A DNA stretch of 64,000 nucleotides, taken from contig OZ246401.1 of assembly GCA_965230965.1 (NCBI GenBank), positions 744,001 to 808,000 on the forward strand, read 5' to 3'. Below the pieces are notes generated by a model. That model was not told the DNA's origin. It saw only the letters and a list, made by a program, of their open reading frames with translations, and made no database searches. Shown one piece after another: positions 42,382 to 50,522 of the stretch. Within the stretch, counting starts at the first letter, position 1. Each line of letters starts with the position of its first letter. Origin of the DNA: OLB23 sp965230965. GTDB taxonomy: Bacteria; Patescibacteriota; Microgenomatia; UBA1406; HO2-37-13b. The translations under genes and the position numbers were made by a program.

Positions 42382-42855
42382 TATATGGCAGCTTTGTAAG
42401 CCACGTTTTGCGAGATACTGCTGGTGATATTCTTCAGCCTTGTAAAAAGGCTTTGCAGGTTCAATTGAGGTCACAATTGGATTGTGGAATACTTGTTTAG
42501 CCTCTAGATCGGCTTTAGAAGCTTCGGCTGCCTCTTTCTGCGCCTCATCATAGTAAAAAATAACCGAGCGATATTGCGAGCCAATGTCTGGTCCTTGTCG
42601 ATTAAGTTGTGTTGGATTGTGATTTTCCCAGAAAACCTTCAGCAGAGCGTCGTAAGAAATCTTCTCTGGATCGTATGTCAAGTGCACAACTTCAGCATGA
42701 CCGGTTGCATCTGAACAAACTTGCTCGTAGGTTGGATTCTCTCTGTTTCCTCCCGAATAGCCAACAGCAGTTTCAAGCACACCTTCGAGCGTACGGTAGG
42801 CCTCCTCTACTCCCCAAAAACATCCAGCTCCAAACATTGCTTGTTGTGAATTCAT
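42379..42855 (-). CDS. msrA: Peptide methionine sulfoxide reductase A
   Basis: 158 residues from the ATG at 42855. The catalytic GAGCFWGVEEAYR motif is at residues ~9-21, followed by GYSGGNRENPTYEQVCS, GHAEVVHLTYDP and GSQYRSVIF. It repairs S-methionine sulfoxide in proteins. A further Cys near the C-terminus (LQSCHI) may be the resolving Cys. TATACT plus 8 nt precedes the ATG, so the mRNA is leaderless. No MsrB is fused or adjacent. Confidence 0.95.
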   Translation of the reverse strand: MNSQQAMFGAGCFWGVEEAYRTLEGVLETAVGYSGGNRENPTYEQVCSDATGHAEVVHLTYDPEKISYDALLKVFWENHNPTQLNRQGPDIGSQYRSVIFYYDEAQKEAAEASKADLEAKQVFHNPIVTSIEPAKPFYKAEEYHQQYLAKRGLQSCHI

Positions 42856-42900
42856 ATGAATATAGTATACAGGAATCTCATAAGGAATTGAGCTCGAAAG

Positions 42901-42976
42901 TTGCAAATAGATAAGACCTATAGTATAATTGTAGCACGCACATTTCGTATCGCGCGCACAAAGGAGTACTTGCGCG
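42901..42976 (+). promoter_or_regulatory. Promoter and SD-containing hairpin of the 42977 gene
   Basis: TTGCAA (42901-42906), 17-bp spacer ending CCTATAG, TATAAT (42924-42929). Just before the start, CGCGC and GCGCG can pair around a loop that contains the SD AAAGGAG. Such a hairpin could respond to temperature or a helicase. Confidence 0.55.
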
Positions 42977-43375
42977 ATGAAGAGGTTCACTCGGGTTCTC
43001 GTGGTCCTATCTCTAGCTGCAGTATTCGGCTGCAACCGCATGTTCTCGCTCACCCCGAGCGAGTTCATGATGCGGGTCATGGCCGCTCCGGCGGTCCAGG
43101 TGTCGGGTCACACCGTCTACCTCCCCTTCGCGGGGGAGATCAACCGGTGCTGGCCCTACCCGATGACCAGCGGGGTATGCATTCGCGGCACCGCAGCCGA
43201 TGCGCCCGCCCAATCAACGCCCGAGCCGACGGCGACAATTTGTCTCTGCCCGATGCGGGGCAATGTCTGCAGTTGCGGAGGTCCGGTTACCCGGCAGGTG
43301 TTTCTACCCGTTGCGTTCCAGGATGGGTGTCGCGGCGGTCGCATGGTTGGAGACATTTGTGTCTTCGGTCCATGA
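42977..43375 (+). CDS. Probable lipoprotein with YLP motif, GC-rich cassette
   Basis: 132 residues. The N-terminus RFTRVLVVLSLAAVFGCNRM is a signal peptide with a lipobox-like AVFGC, so Cys19 may be lipid-modified (an Lgt is encoded at 26923). Then come HTVYLPFAGEINRCW, a short Pro/Thr linker (QSTPEPTATICLCP), and a second ROVFLPV-like motif (VTRQVFLPVAFQDGC). Eight or more further Cys suggest disulfides. It shares the hYLPh motif with the two preceding cassettes. SD AAAGGAG before the ATG. Confidence 0.6.
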   Translation: MKRFTRVLVVLSLAAVFGCNRMFSLTPSEFMMRVMAAPAVQVSGHTVYLPFAGEINRCWPYPMTSGVCIRGTAADAPAQSTPEPTATICLCPMRGNVCSCGGPVTRQVFLPVAFQDGCRGGRMVGDICVFGP

Positions 43376-43383
43376 TGTATTTC

Positions 43384-43411
43384 GCCCTTCGGAGGGCAGC
43401 GCGTAAGCGCA
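43384..43411 (+). terminator. Double hairpin after the 42977 gene
   Basis: GCCCT-TCGG-AGGGC followed by GCGC-GTAA-GCGC, 8 bp beyond the stop. There is no T-run. Confidence 0.45.
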
Positions 43412-43469
43412 AATCCGGCACGTTTCCGAAGCGAGTTCAACTCGTTATATGTGCCGGTCATTCTTTTAA

Positions 43470-43498
43470 GGCACGAAACTTTGGAGACACGGTCTTTA
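43470..43498 (+). repeat. R repeat copy H
   Basis: GGCACGAAACTTTGG then AGACACGGTCTTTA. It lies between the end of the GC-rich 42977 gene and the end of the minus-strand gene 43504-44325, just past the stop of the latter. Confidence 0.6.
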
Positions 43499-43503
43499 TG
43501 TAC

Positions 43504-44325
43504 TTAATGTACAAATAGAATCTTGTAGCTTTCGTAGAAGCCCCAGAGGGCAAGAAGGATGAACGCAAGACCTCCGATAAGCGCGATATACGCATTCCCC
43601 ACCACTTCTGTTGTTTTCTTGGGTGATAGGAACAGGAAAATATTCAAAATCATGTGGCCCAAAAATACACCGATTGAAAATCCAAAAACGTTAACAATGT
43701 TAAATAGCGGAACATACCCCGCAAAATCATCAAGTCCCAAGATAAACGGCACACTGAAGGAGAAAACGAACAATTGGGCAAAAGTAATAGGCCCTTTTTT
43801 CTCCTTAACTTTCATACTCGGGATAAGAAAGCCCAAGAATGGCTTATACACGCGACTTAAGGTCTTCATAATGCGCAAAAGTCCTCGTGTCCACGATTTA
43901 AATGGTTCTGCAATCCCCTCTTCCAATGTATGCTCAAAACTATCCGTCGCAAGCTCAAGCAATACTAAGCCCGCAATGAAAATCATGAGCGCCAAAAGCC
44001 ACTCGATATTTCTAAAGAAATTCCAAATGCCCAAGATAATAATGGTCCCCAAAGCATTCCCCACTGCTGTGCCAATCTCGATCGCAATACGATTTTTCCA
44101 CCCAGGATATCGTTTCATCAAATTTCCAATGAAAATAGCGAAATCAACTGATGTTTTAAGGTAAATGGTCATGCCGACCAGCACATCTGTAGGGCGAATA
44201 ACATGCAGAATGTCTGAAGTGGTGAATGCATTGAGAAGGAGAATAAAGGCCGACATAAGAGCGGAAAGACCAAAGAAAATGACGACAGTCAATATGAGTG
44301 GGATAAGTTGCTCTTTTTTATTCAT
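43504..44325 (-). CDS. Polytopic membrane protein, unknown function
   Basis: 273 residues with about six transmembrane helices (PLILTVVIFFGLSALMSAFI, ALMIFIAGLVLLELATDS, NAYIALIGGLAFILLALWGF). A basic central loop (~135-165, GLLRIMKTLSRVYKPF) is probably cytoplasmic. The N-terminus MNKKEQLIPL has no SD. Recognisable only as a membrane protein; it might be a LysE/TerC-like exporter, without real support. Confidence 0.55.
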   Translation of the reverse strand: MNKKEQLIPLILTVVIFFGLSALMSAFILLLNAFTTSDILHVIRPTDVLVGMTIYLKTSVDFAIFIGNLMKRYPGWKNRIAIEIGTAVGNALGTIIILGIWNFFRNIEWLLALMIFIAGLVLLELATDSFEHTLEEGIAEPFKSWTRGLLRIMKTLSRVYKPFLGFLIPSMKVKEKKGPITFAQLFVFSFSVPFILGLDDFAGYVPLFNIVNVFGFSIGVFLGHMILNIFLFLSPKKTTEVVGNAYIALIGGLAFILLALWGFYESYKILFVH

Positions 44326-44330
44326 GTGTA

Positions 44331-45086
44331 TTATGATTCGCGGAGCGCCTGAATCTGATCTTCAGATAGTTGGACGAGTTCTCCTTCTTTTATATCAACA
44401 TCATCTAACGATAGTGTACCAATTTTAGTACGGATAAGTCGAATAACTTCGAGGTTGATTCTTCCTAAAATGCGGCGAATATGTCTATTTCTTCCTTCCT
44501 GAAGGATGATTTCAAGGTCTACGGTCCCTCTTTTTGAAGTTAAAACTTTAATTTTCATTGGCATGGTGCGCTTTCCATCAAGCTTTATACCACCTCGAAT
44601 ACGACCGAGCTGAGATTCAACAGCATTTTCAGTATATTCACTTGGCATACGACACCAGACACGATAGGTTTTTTCAATATGGGTGCTTGGATGTGTTAAT
44701 TGCAGTGAGAGTTCGCCATCATTAGTAAGAATGAGCAAACCTTCGGATTCCTTATCGAGCCTACCAACAGGGAAAAGTCTAAGGTTTTTAGGTAAAAACT
44801 CTGCGATTGTTTTTTCTCCTCTCTGCCCCTTGAGTGTTGTGGTGTACCCCTTTGGCTTATACATAACGAATGTGACCTTTTCTTTTACTTCTTCCACAAG
44901 GTCCCACTGACCACTCTTTTCGTTGCGAACTGTTACTTTTTGAAGCGCTGGATTAACTTTCGTGCCGAGAGTTTTAACAAGTTTATCATCAACTTTCACG
45001 CTCCCCTTTTCAATGAGAGCGTCAGCGGATCGTCGTGAAGCGACACCTGCTAGAGAAAGAAAATGGTTAAGTCGAATATCTGTCAT
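44331..45086 (-). CDS. RsuA/RluB-family pseudouridine synthase
   Basis: 251 residues. An N-terminal S4 RNA-binding domain (RLNHFLSLAGVASRRSADAL) precedes the catalytic domain with LFPVGRLDKESEGLLILTND (catalytic Asp in GRLDKES) and the C-terminal LQEGRNRHIRRILGRI. Members of this branch isomerise uridines in 16S or 23S rRNA. TATAAT plus 8 nt precedes the ATG, so the mRNA is leaderless and divergent from the lysozyme-like gene only 57 bp away. Confidence 0.93.
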   Translation of the reverse strand: MTDIRLNHFLSLAGVASRRSADALIEKGSVKVDDKLVKTLGTKVNPALQKVTVRNEKSGQWDLVEEVKEKVTFVMYKPKGYTTTLKGQRGEKTIAEFLPKNLRLFPVGRLDKESEGLLILTNDGELSLQLTHPSTHIEKTYRVWCRMPSEYTENAVESQLGRIRGGIKLDGKRTMPMKIKVLTSKRGTVDLEIILQEGRNRHIRRILGRINLEVIRLIRTKIGTLSLDDVDIKEGELVQLSEDQIQALRES

Positions 45087-45143
45087 GATTCCCTATTATA
45101 ACAATCTCTTGCGTGGACGTATGAACTTCATTACAATGTGTGT

Positions 45144-47570
45144 ATGCGAGTGAAAAAAACTGGTCATGATGTTGCGTCTGTGCTCTCTGCAACAGCAATG
45201 GCGGTTATTGCCATGGGAATAGTCGTGGGCTACCAGTTTACAGCGCTACGTAGTAATCTTCAGTCACGATTCTCTGATGCTTCGGACCAGTGTCGTTACT
45301 CAGCTGTCGCTGAGGTGCATAAAGATGTGCAAGGGAGCATTTTTACCACAGAGGAACTTGGGGAGCTTGAAATTTTGAATAATAGAAAGCAGCTGCAAGT
45401 ACTTAACGAAGGTGGGAATGCACGAGCCTCATATATTAAGGATGATATGGTGTTTGACCCGAAACGACGAACGGGTTATGCAGAAAATGATAAAGCTTCG
45501 GTAACGCTAAAAAAACTGAATACAAAAGTTTGGAAGATAAAGGGCATTTTTTGTGATCAAAAACCCGGTTCAGTTCGCGGATGTGCATCAGATGCCGAGA
45601 TCGATCGATTTAACAGAGAAATAGAAAGCGGCTCGCGTAATGGCTTTATTGTCCCTGAATTTCGCGTCAACTGTAATGTGGATCTTGTATATGGTTGGGT
45701 TTTGACGCGAAGAGCTGATGCACCACGACCCACGGTAACAGCCCGTCCTACGGCCACGCCGCGACTTAGTGTTACGCCGCGCCCGACAACTACTGGGCGA
45801 CCAACTTCTACCCCAAGACCAACGAGTACACCCCGCCCAACAGTAACGCCACGCGGCGAGCTTACTCCGCGACCTTCTTCTACGCCACGACCCACAGTAA
45901 CAGCACGCCCAACAGCGACACCTCGCATAACGCAGCCGGGCGGTAATCCGCCAATTGGCGGCCCGGGTAATGGCCGCGGTGGATTAGAAGTACAAGTGGT
46001 CGCGTTAAATTACCCGCAGCGAACTCCCCTATGGCCAGAGGATCACGTTGCAAGCCATAGGCCAGCTTCATGCAAGCGCCAGGGTCAAGGTGAAGATCCT
46101 CGCCCACTCTATTTAAATCCGTTTGAAATTAGGGCGACGTGTATTAATGGTGGTTGTCGTGAAGGTCGACAGACCACAGTAAGTGTCGATAAATATAAAG
46201 GGTATGCAAACTTGACTGACCTCGACCCAGGTAATTACAAGATTGATATTCGTAGCCTTGGAAAAGGCTATCATGAATGGCCAGGGTGCAAAGCAACATG
46301 GCAAGTTACCGCAAACCAGATAAACCAGCAGCCGGTGCTCATTCTTGAAAATGAAACAAAGGGTACCTATGAATTGCGTACAACTGAAAAGCTTTGTAAA
46401 GATGCTGGTGGAGTTCCGCATATTATCGAGGGTCTTGGTGGCAATTCATGTTATTTTGCCGAGGGCAAAAGCCCACGCCCCGCACCCACAGATAGCCAGA
46501 ACCCTCAACCAACACAATCAAGTGGACAAATATGTAAGTCCGTTGATCAATCGTGTGAAGACCATTATCGTGAAAAGTGTTATGTTGGTAATCAAGAGGG
46601 TTCGAAACTGTGTCATAAATTTGGCAAATGTTATGCGCTGGGTGATGGGACTAAATGTACATGGGGTTCTGGGTCGTTCTGTGAGTCATGTGTGCCTAAA
46701 AATGGCATTGTTCCAACAACGCCTATTGGGGGTCAGGCGCGAGTTGCCGTCAATATTCGTACTGATTCAGATGCAATTAAGAAAGTAGTAGTTCAACTTG
46801 AACCTTGTCCACAGGGATCACCCTGTACGCAAGAGGCTACCTTTGTGCGTAAAGGTATAAAACAAGTTCAATTTAATCTTTTGCAGACTGATGTTCGTTA
46901 CAAAGTAAAAATTGCTGATAGAAATATTTTGTATGCGCAGGCTTTAGAAGGCGTTCGCGTAAGATCTGAACGCTGTGCGGGCGTGATTGAGCGCGTGGAC
47001 CCAGATTATGAAATGTGTATTATTAAGGCTCCGTCTTTTGCTCAATTTATTATTTCAGAAATCAAATCGCAGAATCCTCCCCCAGCGCCACAACCACCAG
47101 CGCAACCACCACGACAATCACCATGTGGTTATTATCTAAAGCCAGGAAGTTCACCACGATGTTTCGTAGCTTGTCCTGACGATCCACATGCAAAATATTG
47201 CTCGCCGGATTACTTGCGACCATACTTTGGAGAATTTGGTGAAGAGGTGTTGCGTCAAGCAGCGGGAACCTGTTGGAATGAGAGCCGCGGTTATATTCAG
47301 GCGACTAATGATCGCTGCTTTAAGACAGGTAGAGCTTGGTCACATGATTTTTCATTCGGACTTTTCCAAATAAACCAAATTGGCGTTTGCGTACAAAGTA
47401 TAGGATCAGCAAGATCGGGTGGGCCCTCGTGCGCGCGTATTCCAGGCAAAGATCCATATGCATGCATAGATGAGATTGGCCTACGTACATTTGATGGGAA
47501 TCTGCGCGTTGCAAAAGATTATTATGTTAGAAGAAAGTGGCAGCCCTGGAATTATCAATGTGTGAACTAA
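45144..47570 (+). CDS. Secreted lysozyme-like (transglycosylase-fold) protein with hexapeptide-repeat linker
   Basis: 808 residues from the ATG at 45144 (TACAAT box six bases upstream). One N-terminal signal or anchor helix (ATAMAVIAMGIVVGY) is followed by an N-terminal domain (~30-190), a 72-residue linker of twelve RPTxTP-like hexapeptides, carboxypeptidase-regulatory-like and Cys-rich middle domains (~300-560), a second Pro linker (NPPPAPQPPAQPPRQ), and a C-terminal domain with CWNESRG and DFSFGLFQINQIG. The latter matches the lysozyme/SLT fold, in which the Glu of NESRG would be catalytic. It could cut peptidoglycan of self or of a host cell; this is inference. Confidence 0.75.
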   Translation: MRVKKTGHDVASVLSATAMAVIAMGIVVGYQFTALRSNLQSRFSDASDQCRYSAVAEVHKDVQGSIFTTEELGELEILNNRKQLQVLNEGGNARASYIKDDMVFDPKRRTGYAENDKASVTLKKLNTKVWKIKGIFCDQKPGSVRGCASDAEIDRFNREIESGSRNGFIVPEFRVNCNVDLVYGWVLTRRADAPRPTVTARPTATPRLSVTPRPTTTGRPTSTPRPTSTPRPTVTPRGELTPRPSSTPRPTVTARPTATPRITQPGGNPPIGGPGNGRGGLEVQVVALNYPQRTPLWPEDHVASHRPASCKRQGQGEDPRPLYLNPFEIRATCINGGCREGRQTTVSVDKYKGYANLTDLDPGNYKIDIRSLGKGYHEWPGCKATWQVTANQINQQPVLILENETKGTYELRTTEKLCKDAGGVPHIIEGLGGNSCYFAEGKSPRPAPTDSQNPQPTQSSGQICKSVDQSCEDHYREKCYVGNQEGSKLCHKFGKCYALGDGTKCTWGSGSFCESCVPKNGIVPTTPIGGQARVAVNIRTDSDAIKKVVVQLEPCPQGSPCTQEATFVRKGIKQVQFNLLQTDVRYKVKIADRNILYAQALEGVRVRSERCAGVIERVDPDYEMCIIKAPSFAQFIISEIKSQNPPPAPQPPAQPPRQSPCGYYLKPGSSPRCFVACPDDPHAKYCSPDYLRPYFGEFGEEVLRQAAGTCWNESRGYIQATNDRCFKTGRAWSHDFSFGLFQINQIGVCVQSIGSARSGGPSCARIPGKDPYACIDEIGLRTFDGNLRVAKDYYVRRKWQPWNYQCVN
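45726..45941 (+). repeat. Twelve 18-bp units encoding RPTxTP-like hexapeptides
   Basis: Units read RPTVTA, RPTATP, RLSVTP, RPTTTG, RPTSTP (twice), RPTVTP, RGELTP, RPSSTP, RPTVTA, RPTATP, RITQPG. The first two and last-but-two pairs are the same, which indicates duplication within the array. A candidate for length variation. Confidence 0.85.
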
Positions 47571-47574
47571 CAAT

Positions 47575-48147
47575 ATGAAAGGAATAAAATATTTTTTCAT
47601 TGGTGCTATGCTCGCGGTTTGTATCTTAGCTTATGGACGGGATGTATTCGCGAGTACGCTCATCATCAATAATATTGAAATGAACAATTTTCTTCCTCAG
47701 ACACAGCTTTATTCAGGCGAGGATACTTACTCAGTAAATACAAACGGCACATTTTCAATAGATTACGCGCCAGATAATCAGAAATTTCAAATTATTATCC
47801 TTTCTCCTCCGTATGAAGAGAGTCGCGCACTTGCTGAGCAGACATTTGTAGAAAAGCTGGGTATTACAAAAGCAGAATCGTGCTATCTAAATGTTTCAAT
47901 TGTTGCCCCAGCATATGTAACAGATAAACTTGATAGTAATAAACTGGATCTCTGCGCGCAAAACAAACAGGCTGACATCAATAGTGATAATTCGGTAAAT
48001 ACATTTGATTATGCGATCTGTCTTGATGAGCTTGCATTAAAGCCACCTATTACGCAAAAAATGTATTGCGATCTTAATGTGAATCACCGTATTGATGCCA
48101 GCGATCTTTCAACGGTCATCACCTATATTAAAAAAGCTGTAAAATAA
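47575..48147 (+). CDS. Secreted protein with dockerin-like calcium-binding repeats
   Basis: 190 residues. A signal peptide (FFIGAMLAVCILAYGRDVFA) leads to a beta-rich domain (~25-115). The C-terminal ~55 residues contain two dockerin-type EF-hand loops: ADINSDNSVNTFDYAICL and CDLNVNHRIDASDLSTVI. Dockerins pair with cohesins or similar modules and hold multi-protein assemblies outside the cell. It begins 4 bp after the lysozyme-like gene, so the two products may work together. No SD. Confidence 0.75.
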   Translation: MKGIKYFFIGAMLAVCILAYGRDVFASTLIINNIEMNNFLPQTQLYSGEDTYSVNTNGTFSIDYAPDNQKFQIIILSPPYEESRALAEQTFVEKLGITKAESCYLNVSIVAPAYVTDKLDSNKLDLCAQNKQADINSDNSVNTFDYAICLDELALKPPITQKMYCDLNVNHRIDASDLSTVITYIKKAVK

Positions 48148-48153
48148 AACTCT

Positions 48154-49332
48154 GTGAGAAAAAATAAAACATTGTGGATTATTGGGTTGATTGCCGTCGT
48201 TAACGCCTTAGGCTATGGCATTATAATTCCTATTCTCTACTCATATTCACAGAAATTTGGTCTTTCTGATTTTGACAATGGTCTACTCTTTGCTACTTTT
48301 TCTTTGTGCCAGTTTCTTTCGACACCAATCATTGGGAGAATGTCAGATAAATACGGCCGCCGCCCCCTACTCCTCTTATCCATAGCCGGGACGGCAGTAT
48401 CATTTTTTATGGCAGCATTTGCGCCAAATGCTATATTTTTGTTTCTTGCTCGTGCACTCGATGGTATTACCGCTGGTAATATTCCTGTGGCATCTGCCGT
48501 TATCAGCGATACAACGGAGCCAAAGGATCGGGCAAAAGGCTTTGGTATCATTGGCGCTTCGTTTGGATTTGGTTTTGTTTTTGGACCGGCAATTTCAGCC
48601 GTAACCGTTCAATTTGGCAAAGAGGTTCCTTTTATAATTGCTGGAGTTATTTCATGTATAGCCGTTATCTGCACAGCACTGTTTCTCCCAGAGACCAATC
48701 AGCATATGGGCGAAGTCAAACAAGGAAAGATTTTTGATTTTGGACAGCTCTTCGGTGCGCTTACCGACAAAATGGTAGGTATGACGCTCCTTATCAGCCT
48801 TATATATTCTGCAGCATTTTCTATGTTCATTTATGCTTTTCAGCCGTTTTCAGTTAAAGTTCTTCATTTGGGCGCCACGCAAATTGCCTTGATTTTTAGT
48901 TCTTTAGGTGTTGTTGGGCTTATAAGTCAAGTCTTTCTGCTGCATCGCGTCACCAAATTCTTTGGTGTAAAACGCACATTTTCTGGAGCAATTTTGCTCG
49001 TCATGAGTATCTTTGTTTTGATTTACTTTGTGCATCATTATATTCCATTTGTTATCGCATTAACCTTCATGGGTTTGTTTAATTCCCCCATTGGCCCCCT
49101 TATTCAAACGATTCTATCGCAAGAAACCGATCCAAAATCACAAGGCACGATCCAGGGTATTAATACGTCATATATAAGTATTGGCCAAATTATTGGTCCA
49201 ATTCTTGGAGGTGTATTTGCCACACAGGGCATTCCCCTACCCTTTATAGCTGCAGCTGGTCTTATGTTTGTATGCTACCTGGCATCCTTTAGAATTTTGA
49301 TGCCGGGATACCATAAAGAGTCAGCGTTTTAA
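48154..49332 (+). CDS. MFS transporter (drug/proton antiporter type)
   Basis: 392 residues, 12 transmembrane helices. The loop 2-3 motif RMSDKYGRRPLLLLS is the classical MFS signature; FLARALDGITAGNIPVASAV and FGIIGASFGFGFVFGPAISA match tetracycline/multidrug DHA1 transporters. The GTG at 48154 is the start, 6 bp after the dockerin-like gene. The stop overlaps the next start (TAATG). Confidence 0.9.
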   Translation: MRKNKTLWIIGLIAVVNALGYGIIIPILYSYSQKFGLSDFDNGLLFATFSLCQFLSTPIIGRMSDKYGRRPLLLLSIAGTAVSFFMAAFAPNAIFLFLARALDGITAGNIPVASAVISDTTEPKDRAKGFGIIGASFGFGFVFGPAISAVTVQFGKEVPFIIAGVISCIAVICTALFLPETNQHMGEVKQGKIFDFGQLFGALTDKMVGMTLLISLIYSAAFSMFIYAFQPFSVKVLHLGATQIALIFSSLGVVGLISQVFLLHRVTKFFGVKRTFSGAILLVMSIFVLIYFVHHYIPFVIALTFMGLFNSPIGPLIQTILSQETDPKSQGTIQGINTSYISIGQIIGPILGGVFATQGIPLPFIAAAGLMFVCYLASFRILMPGYHKESAF

Positions 49333-50522
49333 TGCTCACAAAAGAAGAAGATCAATTGGTACAAGTGCAATCTATCTTTTTTTTTACTTCCGGAATGGCT
49401 GGGGTTTTTTTTCAAATTTTTCTTTTTAAGCTTTCTGGATTTGCTGAAGTCATGTATTTTAATATTGCGCTCTTTTTTGCATTGTTTGCTGTATTTATTG
49501 CATCTGGCTATATTCTGAAACATCGTTCAACGCGTACACTGATTCGCACAGGATTATTGCTTATGGTTTTTGTCTGGTTTTCGGTGCTTGGCCTACAAGA
49601 AAAAACTAAAGATTTCTTGCTGCCGCTTGGGCTTCTATATGGGGCTGCTGGTGGATTTTATTGGAGCGGATTTAATTTGAGTCAATATGTTTTAACACAT
49701 TCAGAAAGGAGATCAAATTTTTTTGGAAAAATGGATACACTAGCACATACTTCGCGGGCTTTTGCGCCTTTTGTCGCTGGTCTTATGATTTATTCAGTAA
49801 ATAAAGCTTTCAACTCTGAGTTGAGGGGTTATTACGTTTTGTTTTCTATCGTATTTGTGTTGCAGATATATGTGGTGATGTTGGCAAAAAATCTACCACG
49901 GCATTCAGGAGTTGAGTTTTCATTACGAAGTCTTTTCACTATACCTCGTTCGCGCCGCTGGCGTTTAATATTAATGCAGCAATTCACATCGGGTCTTTAT
50001 GATAATGCATTTAGTGTATTGTCGGGTATTTTGGTATTTGTTGTCTTAGTAAATGAGACACAAGTTGGATTATTGCAATCATGCGCTGCTCTTGTTATGG
50101 CTGGCTCAAGCCATTTAGCAGGAAAATTATATAAAAAGAATAAAAACATGTACGTGTATGGTGCGCTCGCTGCCGCGAGCGCGTTATTAATCTTTGGCCT
50201 CACACAAAGCATATATACTGTCATTCTGTTTATGATATTGCATGCGGGCGCATTACCATTTTTAGCGATACCAACTTCGGTAGCTATCCTTGCTGGTTAT
50301 GATGAAGTAGAAACATCCTGGCAAGATAAATACCATTTATTTATTCAGCGAGATTCTATATTGGGCATCGCGCGCATTTTAAGTTTTGTCATTCTTTTCA
50401 TGCTCTTTTCGCAGTTTGATAAAGTTGTTGTGGCCAGAAATTGGTTCTTAATTGCAGCTGTAGTGCCACTAGGCATTGGCTATCTCCTGCATCTTATTTC
50501 AAAGCAAACATCTCAAAAATAA
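49332..50522 (+). CDS. Second MFS-like transporter
   Basis: 396 residues, 11-12 transmembrane helices. The sequence is less typical than its neighbour: the loop signature is weak (SERRSNFFGKMDTLAHTSRA) and the first helix lacks a clear conserved motif. It may be a YqgE/BtlA-type MFS member. Coupled to the preceding gene through TAATG. Its end overlaps the end of the convergent thymidylate-synthase gene by 29 bp. Confidence 0.75.
   Translation: MLTKEEDQLVQVQSIFFFTSGMAGVFFQIFLFKLSGFAEVMYFNIALFFALFAVFIASGYILKHRSTRTLIRTGLLLMVFVWFSVLGLQEKTKDFLLPLGLLYGAAGGFYWSGFNLSQYVLTHSERRSNFFGKMDTLAHTSRAFAPFVAGLMIYSVNKAFNSELRGYYVLFSIVFVLQIYVVMLAKNLPRHSGVEFSLRSLFTIPRSRRWRLILMQQFTSGLYDNAFSVLSGILVFVVLVNETQVGLLQSCAALVMAGSSHLAGKLYKKNKNMYVYGALAAASALLIFGLTQSIYTVILFMILHAGALPFLAIPTSVAILAGYDEVETSWQDKYHLFIQRDSILGIARILSFVILFMLFSQFDKVVVARNWFLIAAVVPLGIGYLLHLISKQTSQK

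Noticed and set aside
19135..43498. R repeats as intrinsic terminators
   Set aside because: The palindrome centre is one base, so only a 4-5-bp RNA stem with a usable loop can form, and T-runs do not follow consistently.
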